Source: Planctomycetota bacterium (GTDB taxonomy: Bacteria > Planctomycetota > Planctomycetia > Pirellulales > UBA1268). Taken from it: a stretch of 64,000 bases of DNA. The stretch covers positions 392,502 to 456,501 of the forward strand of contig QWOQ01000005.1 in NCBI GenBank assembly GCA_003669585.1. The letters are read 5' to 3'. A program made the translations under genes and the position numbers. Below the pieces are notes generated by a model. The model was not told the origin of the DNA, did no database searches, and saw nothing but the letters and a program-made list of their open reading frames with translations. The first letter of the stretch is position 1. Every line of letters begins with the position of its first letter. Shown here one piece after another: positions 1 through 9,254 of the stretch.

Positions 1-2
1 GA

Positions 3-98
3 AGCCGCGCTTGGTTCTCTCGTCGCGATAATACAACCGTTGAATTACTCATCGATTCAATCTACTCCCGCACGAATGACTTTCTCTCTGTATTTTAG
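3..98 (+). CDS. possible C-terminal tail of an upstream gene (partial)
   Basis: A frame open from the window edge reads 31 residues to a TAG at 96-98. Its composition is protein-like (it includes the stretch TTVELLIDSIYSRTND), but it is too short to assign. A second frame is also open to a TAG at 169-171 and looks random. The rest of 1-321 before the kinase domain holds nothing else I recognise. This is a weak call that needs the sequence to the left. Confidence 0.2.
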   Translation, partial: SRAWFSRRDNTTVELLIDSIYSRTNDFLSVF

Positions 99-321
99 GC
101 TCAAGTACAAAAAGTTCGACCTGAAAATGATGCCGTTGTCCCGATCTGCCAACGTCCGACTACACTCATAGGAGATGGCGAATGACTTTCAGATGTTCTG
201 GCGTAATCCTATAGACTCTGTTGGTTTATCTTCCTTTGTGAGCGTTGTTTTTCGTCAGAATGACGACACTACTTTTTTCAGCATTGTAGAGAAGTCTTTT
301 CTTGAGTCAGTAGATCTTCTT

Positions 322-2292
322 ATGCAACCCACTCAACTTGGCCCCTATACCATTAATTCGCGAATTGGGCGAGGCGGCATGGGTGCGGTGTATCAAGCAA
401 CTGATTGCGCAACTGGAGAAGTGGTTGCTGTAAAAGTGCTTGCCAGTCATTTTGCAGATGAGCCTTCTGTTCGTCGACGGTTTGAGGCTGAAATTGAAAC
501 GCTCAAGTCGCTTCGTCATCGCTCTATCGTTCAACTGTTGGCATTTGGTGAACACGATGGGCAATTGTTTTTTGCTATGGAACTGGTGAAAGGAAAAAGC
601 CTCGAACAGGTTCTTCGCGATGGACGCCGATTTGATTGGCGTGAAACACTGACAATGGCATCGACCATGTGCCGTGCTCTCAAAGCCGCCCATGATCACG
701 GCGTGGTTCATCGCGATCTGAAGCCAGCGAATCTACTTCTTGCCGAAGATGGAACGCTCAAGCTCGCAGATTTCGGAATTGCAAAACTTTTTGGAACGAG
801 TTCTCATACTGCCCAGGGCAGCATTGTCGGCACGGCAGAATATATGGCACCGGAACAGGCTTCCGGCAAACCGACTGACCATCGTGCCGATCTCTATGCG
901 CTGGGTCTTGTGATGTTTGCAATGCTTTCAGGACAGCCACCTTTTCGAGGTGGTCACATCACAGAAATTGTCGAGAAACAACGTCACTCTACCCCTCCCC
1001 GCATCGGTTCGCTGGTCGTTGGAATTCCAACGGAGTTCGAGGAACTCATCCAACGGCTTTTGTCCAAAGATCCTTCGCAACGGCCGGCGAGCGCTTTGGC
1101 ACTTGGTCGTTTGCTTGCAGCCATTGAGACGATTCATGCTGTGATACCTGCTGCGGATCATCCACGCTCGGTTTTAAGTTCTGATCTCGAGGAAACATCT
1201 CTCGGTGTGTCTCACAATGATGCGACTATAACCTCGGGCGCGTCTCGGTTCACTGATCCAGACCGCTCACAGCGACCGACGTCGCCTCATTCTCAACAAA
1301 AAGCTGATGCACAATCGCCGCATATGGATGCTTCTCCACAGGTTGATCTCTATGGTGAGACCCGTGAACTGATTTCTCGGGTTGCTTCTGCACCAGTCAT
1401 TTCCACTGGGCAAGGCTCAGTCGATCCAACACGATTACCAACATCCTCGGCTCGTTTTGAAACCCATGTTGATCGAATATCTTCTGACCGCTTTACAACT
1501 ATCGAGCAGCTTGAACGATCAGCGAAACAAGAACACATTCGAAATAGTTACCGCGAAAGACTCTTCTCCATCGTTTCGGCTATTGCTATTGCGGCGACTG
1601 TTGGAGTGGGTGCGTACATGCTGCTGCGACCGATGTCATCGGATCAACTTTTTGATTCCATAGTATTGATTGCTCGCGATCCTGATCGCGACCTTCGCGA
1701 TGCAAGCGAGTCTATTTTTCTTTTTCTCGCTCGTCACCCTGCCGACCCTCGTGCCGCGGAAGTCTCGGCCCTTGCAGATGCCGTTGAACTCGATCAACTT
1801 GAACGGCGGACGAGGCGAAACGCGGCTCGTCCCCAAACCGCACCACAGGCTGATGCTCTTGAGCGAGACTATCGTCTTGCCATGTCAAAAGAATCGCACA
1901 GTCCGTCGTCGTGTGCAGAGGCACTCGAGGCGATTCTGTTGCTGAATTCGCTCGAAACCAAAGAAGCTTCTGCGGAAGATCAAGCATGGATCACACTCGT
2001 TCAGCGCCAGCGAGACCGACTCCGTCCTCATTCCGAACGCGAAATACAAGAGGATACACAACGTTTGAAAGCCATCTTTTCCGCTGCGCTCGCTCTTTCA
2101 CTCCAAGGAACAGAAGACTCGTCGGAGCGTCAGACTGGGATTCTGTCAGCCATAGAAGTGCTTCAAGGACTAATTACCATTTATCACTCTCGTCCCCATG
2201 CAGCCGAGGCAATCACTCTCGCCAAGGATCGGATCACATCTTTACAGGCAGGCATTGTGTCTGAAGTTTCGTCAGCATCTTCTTCGAAATAA
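322..2292 (+). CDS. membrane-anchored Hanks-type Ser/Thr protein kinase
   Basis: This is a eukaryotic-like Ser/Thr kinase that phosphorylates proteins from the cytosolic face of the membrane. Seen, numbering from the upstream ATG at 175: glycine-rich loop GRGGMG near residue 65, VAVK lysine 87, catalytic HRDLKPAN with Asp181, DFG Asp199 and an APE-like MAPEQAS. A low-complexity linker follows, then one transmembrane helix near 463-486 and a helical, Ala/Arg/Glu-rich C-terminal domain of about 220 residues that I do not recognise. I chose ATG 322 because the kinase fold begins just after it (GPYTI). The ATG at 175 adds 49 non-conserved residues and has its AGGAG touching the start codon. From 322 the protein has 656 residues. 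It lies 29 bp before hemL. The substrate is unknown. Confidence 0.88.
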   Translation: MQPTQLGPYTINSRIGRGGMGAVYQATDCATGEVVAVKVLASHFADEPSVRRRFEAEIETLKSLRHRSIVQLLAFGEHDGQLFFAMELVKGKSLEQVLRDGRRFDWRETLTMASTMCRALKAAHDHGVVHRDLKPANLLLAEDGTLKLADFGIAKLFGTSSHTAQGSIVGTAEYMAPEQASGKPTDHRADLYALGLVMFAMLSGQPPFRGGHITEIVEKQRHSTPPRIGSLVVGIPTEFEELIQRLLSKDPSQRPASALALGRLLAAIETIHAVIPAADHPRSVLSSDLEETSLGVSHNDATITSGASRFTDPDRSQRPTSPHSQQKADAQSPHMDASPQVDLYGETRELISRVASAPVISTGQGSVDPTRLPTSSARFETHVDRISSDRFTTIEQLERSAKQEHIRNSYRERLFSIVSAIAIAATVGVGAYMLLRPMSSDQLFDSIVLIARDPDRDLRDASESIFLFLARHPADPRAAEVSALADAVELDQLERRTRRNAARPQTAPQADALERDYRLAMSKESHSPSSCAEALEAILLLNSLETKEASAEDQAWITLVQRQRDRLRPHSEREIQEDTQRLKAIFSAALALSLQGTEDSSERQTGILSAIEVLQGLITIYHSRPHAAEAITLAKDRITSLQAGIVSEVSSASSSK

Positions 2293-2321
2293 ACATTTTC
2301 CGTGAGACCGTTTTAGAGCTT

Positions 2322-3659
2322 ATGACAACACCTTCTGATCGATTACCTCATCCCTCGGCAAAGCATGCGTCTGGCCGTCTTCGCAGCCACAACGCCTTCC
2401 AACGGGCTCTTGCCCTTTTTCCAGGGGGCGTCAATTCACCTGCAAGAGCATTTGGTGCCGTCGGCGGTGAACCCATTTTTTTTTCAAAGGCTCTGGGGCC
2501 TTGGCTTACCGATATCGATGGCAATCAGTATCTCGACTACATCGGATCGTGGGGGCCAATGATTCTTGGCCATCGACATCCGCGCGTGGTCGATGCCATT
2601 GCCACGGCACTTTTGTCAGCAACCAGTTATGGAGCACCGACTGAGGCCGAAAGCAAACTTGCTGAACTCATCATTCAATCAGTACCGAGCATTGAAAAGG
2701 TGCGTCTCGTCAGTTCTGGCACCGAAGCCATCATGAGTGCCATTCGCCTCGCAAGGGGCTTCACCGGACGTGACCGCATCGTGAAGTTTGCTGGCAATTA
2801 TCATGGTCACTCCGATAGCGTGCTGGTGGCTGCCGGCTCATCAGCCGCCACACTCGGAGTGCCTGACTCTCCCGGTGTCACTGCCGGCACCGCGCGTGAC
2901 ACGCTGGTGCTTGAATACAACGATCCACAGGCACTGGAAGATTTGTTTCAGTCACAAGGGAACTCAATTGCGGCGATTGTGCTCGAACCGGTCGTTGGAA
3001 ATATGGGACTCGTTGTTCCAACGATGGAGTTTATGGCAGCAGCGCGTCAACTTACGCTCACGCATGGATCGCTTTTAATTTTCGACGAGGTCATGACGGG
3101 GTTTCGACTCTCGCTTGCCGGAGCGCAAGGAGTTCTTGGTATAAAGCCCGATCTGACAACGCTTGGAAAAATTGTTGGGGGCGGGTTGCCTCTGGGCGCC
3201 TATGGAGGTCGGCGCGATGTGATGAACCATATTCTACCAGCGGGCAAGATCTTTCAGGCTGGTACCCTCTCTGGAAATCCATTAGCGACTGCCGCCGGCA
3301 CGGCGACTCTTGAAGAACTTCAAGAGCATCCTCCTTATGAATTACTTGAGCGACACGGAGCAATTTTGGAAAACGGGTTTCGCAGCGCCGCCCACGAAGC
3401 CAGAGTTGCAGCATGGATTGCGAGAAAAGGAAGCATGATGACGATCTTCTTCCAGGAAGGGCCCGTCAACGGCTGGAAGACGGCCTGCAAAAGTGATCTC
3501 TCCCGATATTCTAAATTTTTCTGGGGATTGATTGACCGAGGGCACTATATGCCATGCAGTCAATACGAAGCTCTCTTCTTTTCAGTAACACATACTGAAG
3601 CTGACATTCACTCAACACTCGCTGCTGTTCGAGAAACACTTCTCGAGATGACTGCATAG
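2322..3659 (+). CDS. hemL: glutamate-1-semialdehyde 2,1-aminomutase
   Basis: A PLP-dependent enzyme that converts glutamate-1-semialdehyde to 5-aminolevulinate, the last step of the C5 route to haem. The 445 residues match the family length (about 430). Visible signatures are FPGGVNSPARAF near the N terminus, the cofactor-pocket stretch LVSSGTEA, the FDEVMTGFR Asp motif, the active-site lysine in TLGKIVGGGLP (Lys283) and the AGTLSGNPLA signature. The gene starts at ATG 2322, 29 bp after the kinase stop, and ends facing the phosphodiesterase gene on the other strand. Haem supply fits the cytochrome c maturation genes at the far end of the window, though the two are not linked. The call is secure. 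Confidence 0.96.
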   Translation: MTTPSDRLPHPSAKHASGRLRSHNAFQRALALFPGGVNSPARAFGAVGGEPIFFSKALGPWLTDIDGNQYLDYIGSWGPMILGHRHPRVVDAIATALLSATSYGAPTEAESKLAELIIQSVPSIEKVRLVSSGTEAIMSAIRLARGFTGRDRIVKFAGNYHGHSDSVLVAAGSSAATLGVPDSPGVTAGTARDTLVLEYNDPQALEDLFQSQGNSIAAIVLEPVVGNMGLVVPTMEFMAAARQLTLTHGSLLIFDEVMTGFRLSLAGAQGVLGIKPDLTTLGKIVGGGLPLGAYGGRRDVMNHILPAGKIFQAGTLSGNPLATAAGTATLEELQEHPPYELLERHGAILENGFRSAAHEARVAAWIARKGSMMTIFFQEGPVNGWKTACKSDLSRYSKFFWGLIDRGHYMPCSQYEALFFSVTHTEADIHSTLAAVRETLLEMTA

Positions 3660-3686
3660 CGATTTCGAATGACACACACCAGCAGT

Positions 3687-3707
3687 TGATGAATCAGCGA
3701 TTCATCA
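3687..3707. repeat. perfect inverted repeat between convergent genes
   Basis: TGATGAATC and GATTCATCA are perfect 9-bp arms around a 3-nt loop (AGC). They sit 27 bp after the hemL stop and cover the stop codon of the convergent phosphodiesterase gene. The position suits a bidirectional transcription end, but neither strand carries a clear T-run after it, so the terminator role is inferred. Confidence 0.45.
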
Positions 3708-4418
3708 GGAATGCAAATGAAAGTCGACTACCAGAGGAAGATGATCGGAAGCGATTTTTGTAAGGCTTGTTTTGACAATTCGGCACTGTCGCACTGAAAG
3801 TGCCCCTCGCACAAACGCCTTGTCGAGCGACGCTACGGCCAGCCATGCAGGAAATGAACGAAACTTTGAAATCGGTGATGTGATCTGCCGAAATCCTCCA
3901 TGTTTCAAAAGCGGTGCTGCCAAAGTGTTGAGCCAATCGTTGAAGTCACCGACAAGAATCCCTGGGAGTGGCTCAGCCGACCGAAAGAGTACATGCCCAA
4001 GCAATCGCTCTATCTGCCAACTTCGCTCCCGTTGTGATAGGCCCAAATGTGTTTGGACCAGTGAAAATACTCCTTCTGGTGAATCGACGACCACTAACTG
4101 CGCTCCGCGGGGTTTCCTTGAATTGAGTCTCAACGACACTCTATGGCGACTGCGAAGCGGCCAACGCGATAGAATCAAATTTCCATAGCACCCAGCCCGC
4201 ACATGAACCGTTGGCTGGTAAACAGCATCGCATCGAAAATACGATGACAGCAGTCGCGGCTGATCGTCGTTGCTGCTGCGATGCACGAGACGGTCGACTT
4301 CCTGCAGACAGATCAGATCTGGATTTTCGGCTTCAATCACCTCAATGATTCGCTCGAGCCGATACAGGCGGTCTCGTCCACCGATTCCTTTGTGAATATT
4401 CCAGCTCAGAAGTCTCAT
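3705..4418 (-). CDS. endonuclease/exonuclease/phosphatase family protein, YbhP-like
   Basis: A metal-dependent phosphodiesterase fold (EEP superfamily). Motifs in order: WNIHKG at the N terminus, LQEVDR (metal-binding Glu), GNLILSRWP, THLGLSQRER, GDFNDW (catalytic Asp/Asn) and SDHLPL near the C terminus (catalytic Asp-His). The INIHKG-type opening and the overall order resemble E. coli YbhP. I took the start at ATG 4418, which directly precedes the first beta strand. The frame is open back to 4484, but those residues are not family-like. It has 237 residues and no signal peptide. In E. coli, ybhP sits beside a PLD-type cardiolipin synthase gene, and such a gene (6227-7702) lies two genes away here. 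The substrate is unknown; a lipid or sugar phosphodiester is possible. Confidence 0.8.
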   Translation of the reverse strand: MRLLSWNIHKGIGGRDRLYRLERIIEVIEAENPDLICLQEVDRLVHRSSNDDQPRLLSSYFRCDAVYQPTVHVRAGCYGNLILSRWPLRSRHRVSLRLNSRKPRGAQLVVVDSPEGVFSLVQTHLGLSQRERSWQIERLLGHVLFRSAEPLPGILVGDFNDWLNTLAAPLLKHGGFRQITSPISKFRSFPAWLAVASLDKAFVRGALSVRQCRIVKTSLTKIASDHLPLVVDFHLHS

Positions 4419-4532
4419 GGGGATTCGTAAAGAGTGCGATAAACTCGTCTCACAGATTCTTGAAAGTCTCGCACATGGTATCACACGTGTCTTCTCTTGG
4501 ATCGCAGAAACTCTCTCTCCAAGAGTTTTCAG

Positions 4533-5000
4533 TCATTGCGAACGCTGGCGAATGGCACTCCCACTTTGGCGGCGCATGTAATATTGCAGCACGGCGGCTG
4601 TGCAAGCCCGTCCATCGGGACTGGCCAGCCCGCAAGATCCATTTTTTTTCTCTGCATGTTCAATCGCTCGTCGTACTCGCAGCGGAGTTCCCTCCTGTAA
4701 ATCGGTTTCCACGTCAACACAGAAGAGACCTGTGCAAGGACAAAGAGGGGCGCTTGGATCCTTCGGCCAAATCAAATGGTGAGCTTTTGCTACTGTGATC
4801 GTCCGTTCGAGAAGATCAAAATAGGCAACCTGGCATGTTGCGTGAGAGCACCAGTACGAAGGCTCACAGAGTGTGTCGGTGTCTGAAGGATTCACGTGCG
4901 CCGCGAGCGTCTCCGTCGATACCTGCATGCCGAGCGTGCCGCATTCCGGACATGAGGGAGGAGCCAACGAATCGTTTTCTCGACAAAATGCCTTATTCAT
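4533..5000 (-). CDS. CopZ N-terminal-domain-like metal/Fe-S binding protein
   Basis: A small cysteine-rich protein (155 residues). The layout CPECG...TLAAHV, then WCSHATCQVAYF, CPCTG and SPDGRAC follows the N-terminal zinc plus [2Fe-2S] domain of Archaeoglobus CopZ, which assists copper handling. The heavy-metal-associated copper-binding domain that CopZ carries at its C terminus is absent. ATG 5000 is preferred over GTG 5006. It shares the strand with the YbhP-like gene (115 bp upstream of it) and is divergent from the isomerase gene. No copper ATPase or copper regulator is nearby, so a copper role rests on the family only. Confidence 0.65.
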   Translation of the reverse strand: MNKAFCRENDSLAPPSCPECGTLGMQVSTETLAAHVNPSDTDTLCEPSYWCSHATCQVAYFDLLERTITVAKAHHLIWPKDPSAPLCPCTGLFCVDVETDLQEGTPLRVRRAIEHAEKKNGSCGLASPDGRACTAAVLQYYMRRQSGSAIRQRSQ

Positions 5001-5190
5001 AAGCACTCAACTCATAGAGACGGTAAAGACCACCATCCGCCATATCACAAAAAAGAGATTCTCTTCAAGACTTTTTATAACTTCACGTCGCTTGCATCAG
5101 ATACATTTTTCTATGCGAGACTTCTGATTCACGCTTTGATCGAATATCCATACTTTATTGTGTTTACGATCATTGTTCACATCATTCCGT

Positions 5191-6108
5191 ATGACAGATT
5201 GCATGAATCCACACGATGACATCAGACTTGGTACCGTTGTACCTGGTCACGATGAGACTGCCGAATATATTCGAACTATTGTGCCGTACGGTTTTGAAAC
5301 TTTTCAAATCACTTTTGGCAAGAGCGTGGGTGATTTTAATCTTCAACGCCTCGCCGAATCTGTACAACGGGTTCTTGAACACGTATCTCATACATCCTAT
5401 GGGAGTGCTCCAACAATCAGTTCGCTTGCGGTTTACGGAAATCCCCTCACAAGCCCAGAGACCGTGCGCGACTGGGAACGACTCATCGATTCTGCAAGTC
5501 TTTTTGACGCACCAATCGTTGCTGGCTTCGCCGGCCGTATACCGGGTCGTCCAATTCCCGAATCGCTCCCTCGGTTTCGCGAGGTGTTTTCAAAACTTTC
5601 TAAGCGTGCGGAAGGTTGTGGCGTAAAAATCGCGTTTGAAAATTCAGAAATGCGAGGCACGTGGGAATCTGGTGACTGGAACATTGCACATTCGCCCGCT
5701 GCATGGAATTTATTATTCGACGCCGTCGAGAGTCCGGCCTTAGGGCTCGAGTGGGAACCGTGCCATCAAATCGCGAGTTTCGTCGATCCACTTCCCCAGC
5801 TTCGCCAGTGGCATTCTCGAATCTGGCACATTCACGGCAAGGATGCGTCTGTGCTTTGGGATGTCATTGCGACGCACGGAATTCGCGGAGGTGTTCCATA
5901 TGTGCACCACCGCACACCTGGTTTTGGCCAGACCAATTGGACCGATCTGATCAGTACGCTACGCCTTTGCGGATGGCGCGGCAGCATTGATATCGAAGGC
6001 TGGTCCGATCCAGTGTATCGCAATGTTCTTGAAATGACCGGACAGGTCGCGGCTCTGAACTATCTTCGCGTCTGCCGCGGTGGTCTGTTTATACCCAATC
6101 CTCTGTAA
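5191..6108 (+). CDS. sugar phosphate isomerase/epimerase-like TIM barrel protein
   Basis: A xylose-isomerase-like TIM barrel (AP endonuclease 2 family). Metal-ligand-like positions along the barrel are visible: FENSE, LEWEPCHQ, IWHIHGKD, HHRTPGFGQTNW and SIDIEGWSDP. The last two are typical of the sugar isomerase/epimerase subfamily in planctomycetes. About 300 residues. The frame opens at a TTG (5158); ATG 5191 or 5203 is likelier because the first strand (IRLGTVVPG) follows within a few residues. The substrate cannot be read from the sequence. It is divergent from the CopZ-like gene and 118 bp upstream of the PLD gene on the same strand. Confidence 0.75.
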   Translation: MTDCMNPHDDIRLGTVVPGHDETAEYIRTIVPYGFETFQITFGKSVGDFNLQRLAESVQRVLEHVSHTSYGSAPTISSLAVYGNPLTSPETVRDWERLIDSASLFDAPIVAGFAGRIPGRPIPESLPRFREVFSKLSKRAEGCGVKIAFENSEMRGTWESGDWNIAHSPAAWNLLFDAVESPALGLEWEPCHQIASFVDPLPQLRQWHSRIWHIHGKDASVLWDVIATHGIRGGVPYVHHRTPGFGQTNWTDLISTLRLCGWRGSIDIEGWSDPVYRNVLEMTGQVAALNYLRVCRGGLFIPNPL

Positions 6109-6226
6109 ACTCTAGAGGCCCACAAAATCACACTTTGCGAGCATTGCGAAATCGCTTACGGAATTGCGTTCGGCATGTTTCTTTGTTGTGACTGGTTTCA
6201 CTCCTTTTTTTCTACAGACACTTTTC

Positions 6227-7702
6227 ATGCAAAGTTTGTTCGAAGCGGCTTGGTCTCTCTGGCTTCTTGCCTGGCCACATCTTTTGGGACCGATCATTGT
6301 CGCCATTGACTGCGTCGCTACGGCTCATGCCATTCTCACGAAGCGCGACACGCGGGCAACGATCGGCTGGGTGGGCCTGATTTGGCTCTCGCCTATTTTT
6401 GGAACTGTTGCCTATGCCCTCCTCGGGGTCAATCGAATTCGGTCGCGAGCCTCACAACTTCGCAGCGGTCAAGCTGAGACGATTCGACACATCAGACACA
6501 CTGAAGCCACGAATGCGAGAAAAACAGAAGCAATTGCGCCGCCTGCAACCGGACTGCGTCCACTGGAATTGCTGATGGGCCGCGTGACCAATCGTCCGTT
6601 GACTGATGGAAATCATGTTCAGCACCTCGATGGTGGAGACGAGGCATACCCCGAGATGCTTTCGGCTATTGATTCGGCTTCCTCCACAATCTGTCTGGCT
6701 TCGTACATTTTTGATAACGATCCAACCGGTCTAGAATTTTCTCTTGCTCTGGCGCGCGCCGTGAATCGTGGTGTCGATGTCAGAGTGCTTGTTGATGGCA
6801 TCGGCTCACGCTATTCGTTTCCGAGTATAATCAGTGTGCTGCGAGCCAAGGGCGTGCGTACAGAACGTTTTCTTCCAACGAGCGTTCCAATTTATTTTCC
6901 CTATTCAAATCTGAGAAATCATCGCAAGATTCTTGTGGTCGACGGACGAGTGGGATTTACCGGAGGCCTCAACATTCGCAATAGTTGCCGGCTTTCTCAG
7001 CAGCCGCGCCATCCGGTACGTGACATGCATTTTCTTCTGCGAGGGCCTGTCGTTGCGCAGTTGCTCGAGGTCTTTCTTGAAGATTGGGCCTTTGCTTCAG
7101 GCGAAACACTTTCCTTAGATCGCTGGATGTGTGATCCCTCACATGTCGGCACGATGCTCGCTCGTGGGGTTCGCTACGGACCAGACGATGACGATATTGG
7201 AAAGATCAAGCTTGTGCTCAATGGCGCGCTCTCCACGGCAAAACGCAGTGTTCGCATCATGACACCTTATTTTATTCCAGATGATTCCGTCTGTCAGGCA
7301 CTCGATTCTGCGGCGCTTCGCGGTGTGAAAGTCGATATTATTCTTCCAGAGCGCAACAATCTTGCACTGGTGAGTTGGGCTTCGACCGCCATGCTGTGGC
7401 AAGTGCTCGGCAGGGGATGCAATGTCTGGATGTCGTCGCCGCCATTTGATCATTCGAAGATCATGATCATCGATCGTACGTGGGTATTTTTTGGAAGTGG
7501 CAACTGGGATGAGCGAAGTCTGCGACTTAACTTTGAGTTCAATGTCGAAGTTTATGATCGCACATTCGCCTCCACGATGGATGACTTTGTCGAGAAGAGA
7601 ATCGCTTCATCGAAGCGAAGAACACTCGCCGACGTGGATGGACGAAGCCTTCTCGTGCGTTTGCGGGATGGAGTGGCTCGGCTTTTTTCCCCCTATCTCT
7701 AA
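6227..7702 (+). CDS. cls: cardiolipin synthase-type phospholipase D family protein
   Basis: Likely joins two phosphatidylglycerols, or a related pair, into cardiolipin at the membrane. Two HxKxxxxD motifs are visible, numbering from 6227: HRKILVVD at residue 232 and HSKIMIID at 409, each followed by GG/GSGNWDER-type residues. The N terminus has two hydrophobic segments (PLDc_N-like: WPHLLGPIIVAIDCV, then WVGLIWLSPIFGTVAYALLG), as in Cls. 491 residues is normal for the family. ATG 6227 is preferred to 6164 because homology-like sequence starts there. An EEP/YbhP-like gene lies nearby, recalling E. coli ybhP-clsB. Confidence 0.88.
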   Translation: MQSLFEAAWSLWLLAWPHLLGPIIVAIDCVATAHAILTKRDTRATIGWVGLIWLSPIFGTVAYALLGVNRIRSRASQLRSGQAETIRHIRHTEATNARKTEAIAPPATGLRPLELLMGRVTNRPLTDGNHVQHLDGGDEAYPEMLSAIDSASSTICLASYIFDNDPTGLEFSLALARAVNRGVDVRVLVDGIGSRYSFPSIISVLRAKGVRTERFLPTSVPIYFPYSNLRNHRKILVVDGRVGFTGGLNIRNSCRLSQQPRHPVRDMHFLLRGPVVAQLLEVFLEDWAFASGETLSLDRWMCDPSHVGTMLARGVRYGPDDDDIGKIKLVLNGALSTAKRSVRIMTPYFIPDDSVCQALDSAALRGVKVDIILPERNNLALVSWASTAMLWQVLGRGCNVWMSSPPFDHSKIMIIDRTWVFFGSGNWDERSLRLNFEFNVEVYDRTFASTMDDFVEKRIASSKRRTLADVDGRSLLVRLRDGVARLFSPYL

Positions 7703-7885
7703 CTCGTTTAAGTTCGCAGGTACCGTCCGTCCTTTGACCTTTTGGACACTGCTCTCCAAAATCAAAACGCTTCGAAAAATCACTCTGCCAAGAGGTTCAC
7801 CGCATCCTGCTTTACAGGAGAGCAAGGCTCCGTTGATGCTTTGTGTTGTGGTGTGGGCCTCTCTTAATGCACTCTTGGAATCCTC

Positions 7886-8563
7886 ATGAACAGCTCCTCA
7901 AATATTTTTGCCGATCAGCAGAGGCTTTCGCTGTGTAAAATTGGCAAGGAGTTTCACGCTCGCGGCTGGTCTCGCGGCACGAGTAGCAATTACAGCGTCG
8001 TACTTTCCAGAAATCCTTTTCAGCTTCTCATCACCGCAAGTGGAATGGACAAGTCGAACCTTTCTCCTGACGATTTTGTCATTGTAGATTCGGCAGGAAA
8101 CGTTGCTGAAGGCGGGGAGAAACGCTCCAGTGCAGAAACGCTTTTACACTCTCTTATTGCCACCGAGATCCCAAGCGTCGGAGCCATTTTGCACACGCAC
8201 TCAGTCTGGGGAACGATCCTTTCCGGAGAATCGCTTCTCCGTGGAAGTTTGCGCCTCGAAGGCTATGAGATGCTGAAGGGGCTTGCGGGAATAAGTACGC
8301 ACGAGTCTTGTGAAGAAGTGCCTGTTTTTGAAAACAGTCAAAACATGAACGATCTCAGTGCGCATATTCAGAAATATTTTTCAGCAGCGGACTGGAGCAA
8401 TCCAACGCGGCACCCATTTCACGGCTTCCTGCTCTCTCGCCATGGACTCTATACATGGGGGCACAATCTCGCTGAAGCACGCCGGCACATCGAAATTTTT
8501 GAGTTTCTTTTTGAGGTTGTTGGCCAGTCGAACGGCCCTCTTTTGTCTCACCGGATGACATAG
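7886..8563 (+). CDS. mtnB: methylthioribulose-1-phosphate dehydratase
   Basis: A class II aldolase-fold zinc enzyme that dehydrates 5-methylthioribulose-1-phosphate to the diketone intermediate of methionine salvage. Visible: GTSSNYS substrate loop (residues 31-37), SSAETLLH with Glu84, zinc-type histidines in HTHS (103, 105) and a third in [11 protein letters not shown] (His186). 225 residues is usual. It heads the mtnB-mtnD-mtnC cluster, with a 97-bp gap to mtnD. No strong ribosome-binding site precedes the ATG. mtnA and mtnK or mtnP are not in this window. Confidence 0.92.
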   Translation: MNSSSNIFADQQRLSLCKIGKEFHARGWSRGTSSNYSVVLSRNPFQLLITASGMDKSNLSPDDFVIVDSAGNVAEGGEKRSSAETLLHSLIATEIPSVGAILHTHSVWGTILSGESLLRGSLRLEGYEMLKGLAGISTHESCEEVPVFENSQNMNDLSAHIQKYFSAADWSNPTRHPFHGFLLSRHGLYTWGHNLAEARRHIEIFEFLFEVVGQSNGPLLSHRMT

Positions 8564-8660
8564 GATTGATTCACCGATAGAGTGGTCCAACAGTATCTTG
8601 GAAGCACAGAATTCATTCACCGATTTGGACTTTTCACGAAAACTGAAGGAGCGATCTCAC

Positions 8661-9254
8661 ATGGCAATTGTGACTGTGCCCATGGAGGCACGTAGAATTG
8701 ACGATCCGAAAGAAATAAAGACATTTTTGGCCGACAAGGGTATCCATTATGAACAATGGCCACTTGAGGACCGCGTGAGTCCGGATGCACCTGCGGAAAC
8801 AATTCTTCAGGCATACGCCGCAGAAATTGATGAGTTGAAGCGTCGCGGAGGATTTGTTACTGCCGATGTGATTGACGTGCGTCCGGAAACACAAGGGCTC
8901 GACGCAATGCTTCAGAAATTCAGCAAGGAACACACACACACTGAAGATGAAGTGCGGTTTATTTTACAGGGGAGGGGGGTCTTTCATATTCATCCCCAAA
9001 GCGGGCCCGTCTTTGGAATTGAGGTATGGGCCGGCGACATGATCAGCGTGCCGATGGGAACAAAACACTGGTTTGATCTCTGTACAGATCGTCGTATCCG
9101 TGCAATTCGTCTCTTCCAAGATATGACTGGATGGACACCGCATTATATGGATTCAGGCGTGCATGGTCAGTACCAACCACTCTGCTTTGGACCGGTATGG
9201 ATGCCGACAGTATCTGGTTCATCAGAGCTATCGGGACCGGGGAGCGGATCGTGA
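8661..9254 (+). CDS. mtnD: acireductone dioxygenase
   Basis: A cupin metalloenzyme acting on the acireductone of methionine salvage to give the keto acid precursor of methionine (Fe form), or formate, CO and methylthiopropionate (Ni form). The metal set is visible, numbering from 8661: His91, His93, Glu97 in HTHTEDE and His136 in GTKHWFDL. 197 residues. ATG 8661 follows a strong GAAGGAG at 8645-8651 with a 9-nt spacer; the frame open from 8598 has no such site. It ends in a GTGA overlap with mtnC, so the two are probably translationally coupled. Confidence 0.94.
   Translation: MAIVTVPMEARRIDDPKEIKTFLADKGIHYEQWPLEDRVSPDAPAETILQAYAAEIDELKRRGGFVTADVIDVRPETQGLDAMLQKFSKEHTHTEDEVRFILQGRGVFHIHPQSGPVFGIEVWAGDMISVPMGTKHWFDLCTDRRIRAIRLFQDMTGWTPHYMDSGVHGQYQPLCFGPVWMPTVSGSSELSGPGSGS

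Noticed and set aside
7703-7889. Plus-strand frame ending in ATGA over the mtnB start
   Set aside because: The overlap is suggestive, but the frame continues unbroken from inside the PLD gene, has no ribosome-binding site and matches no family I know.
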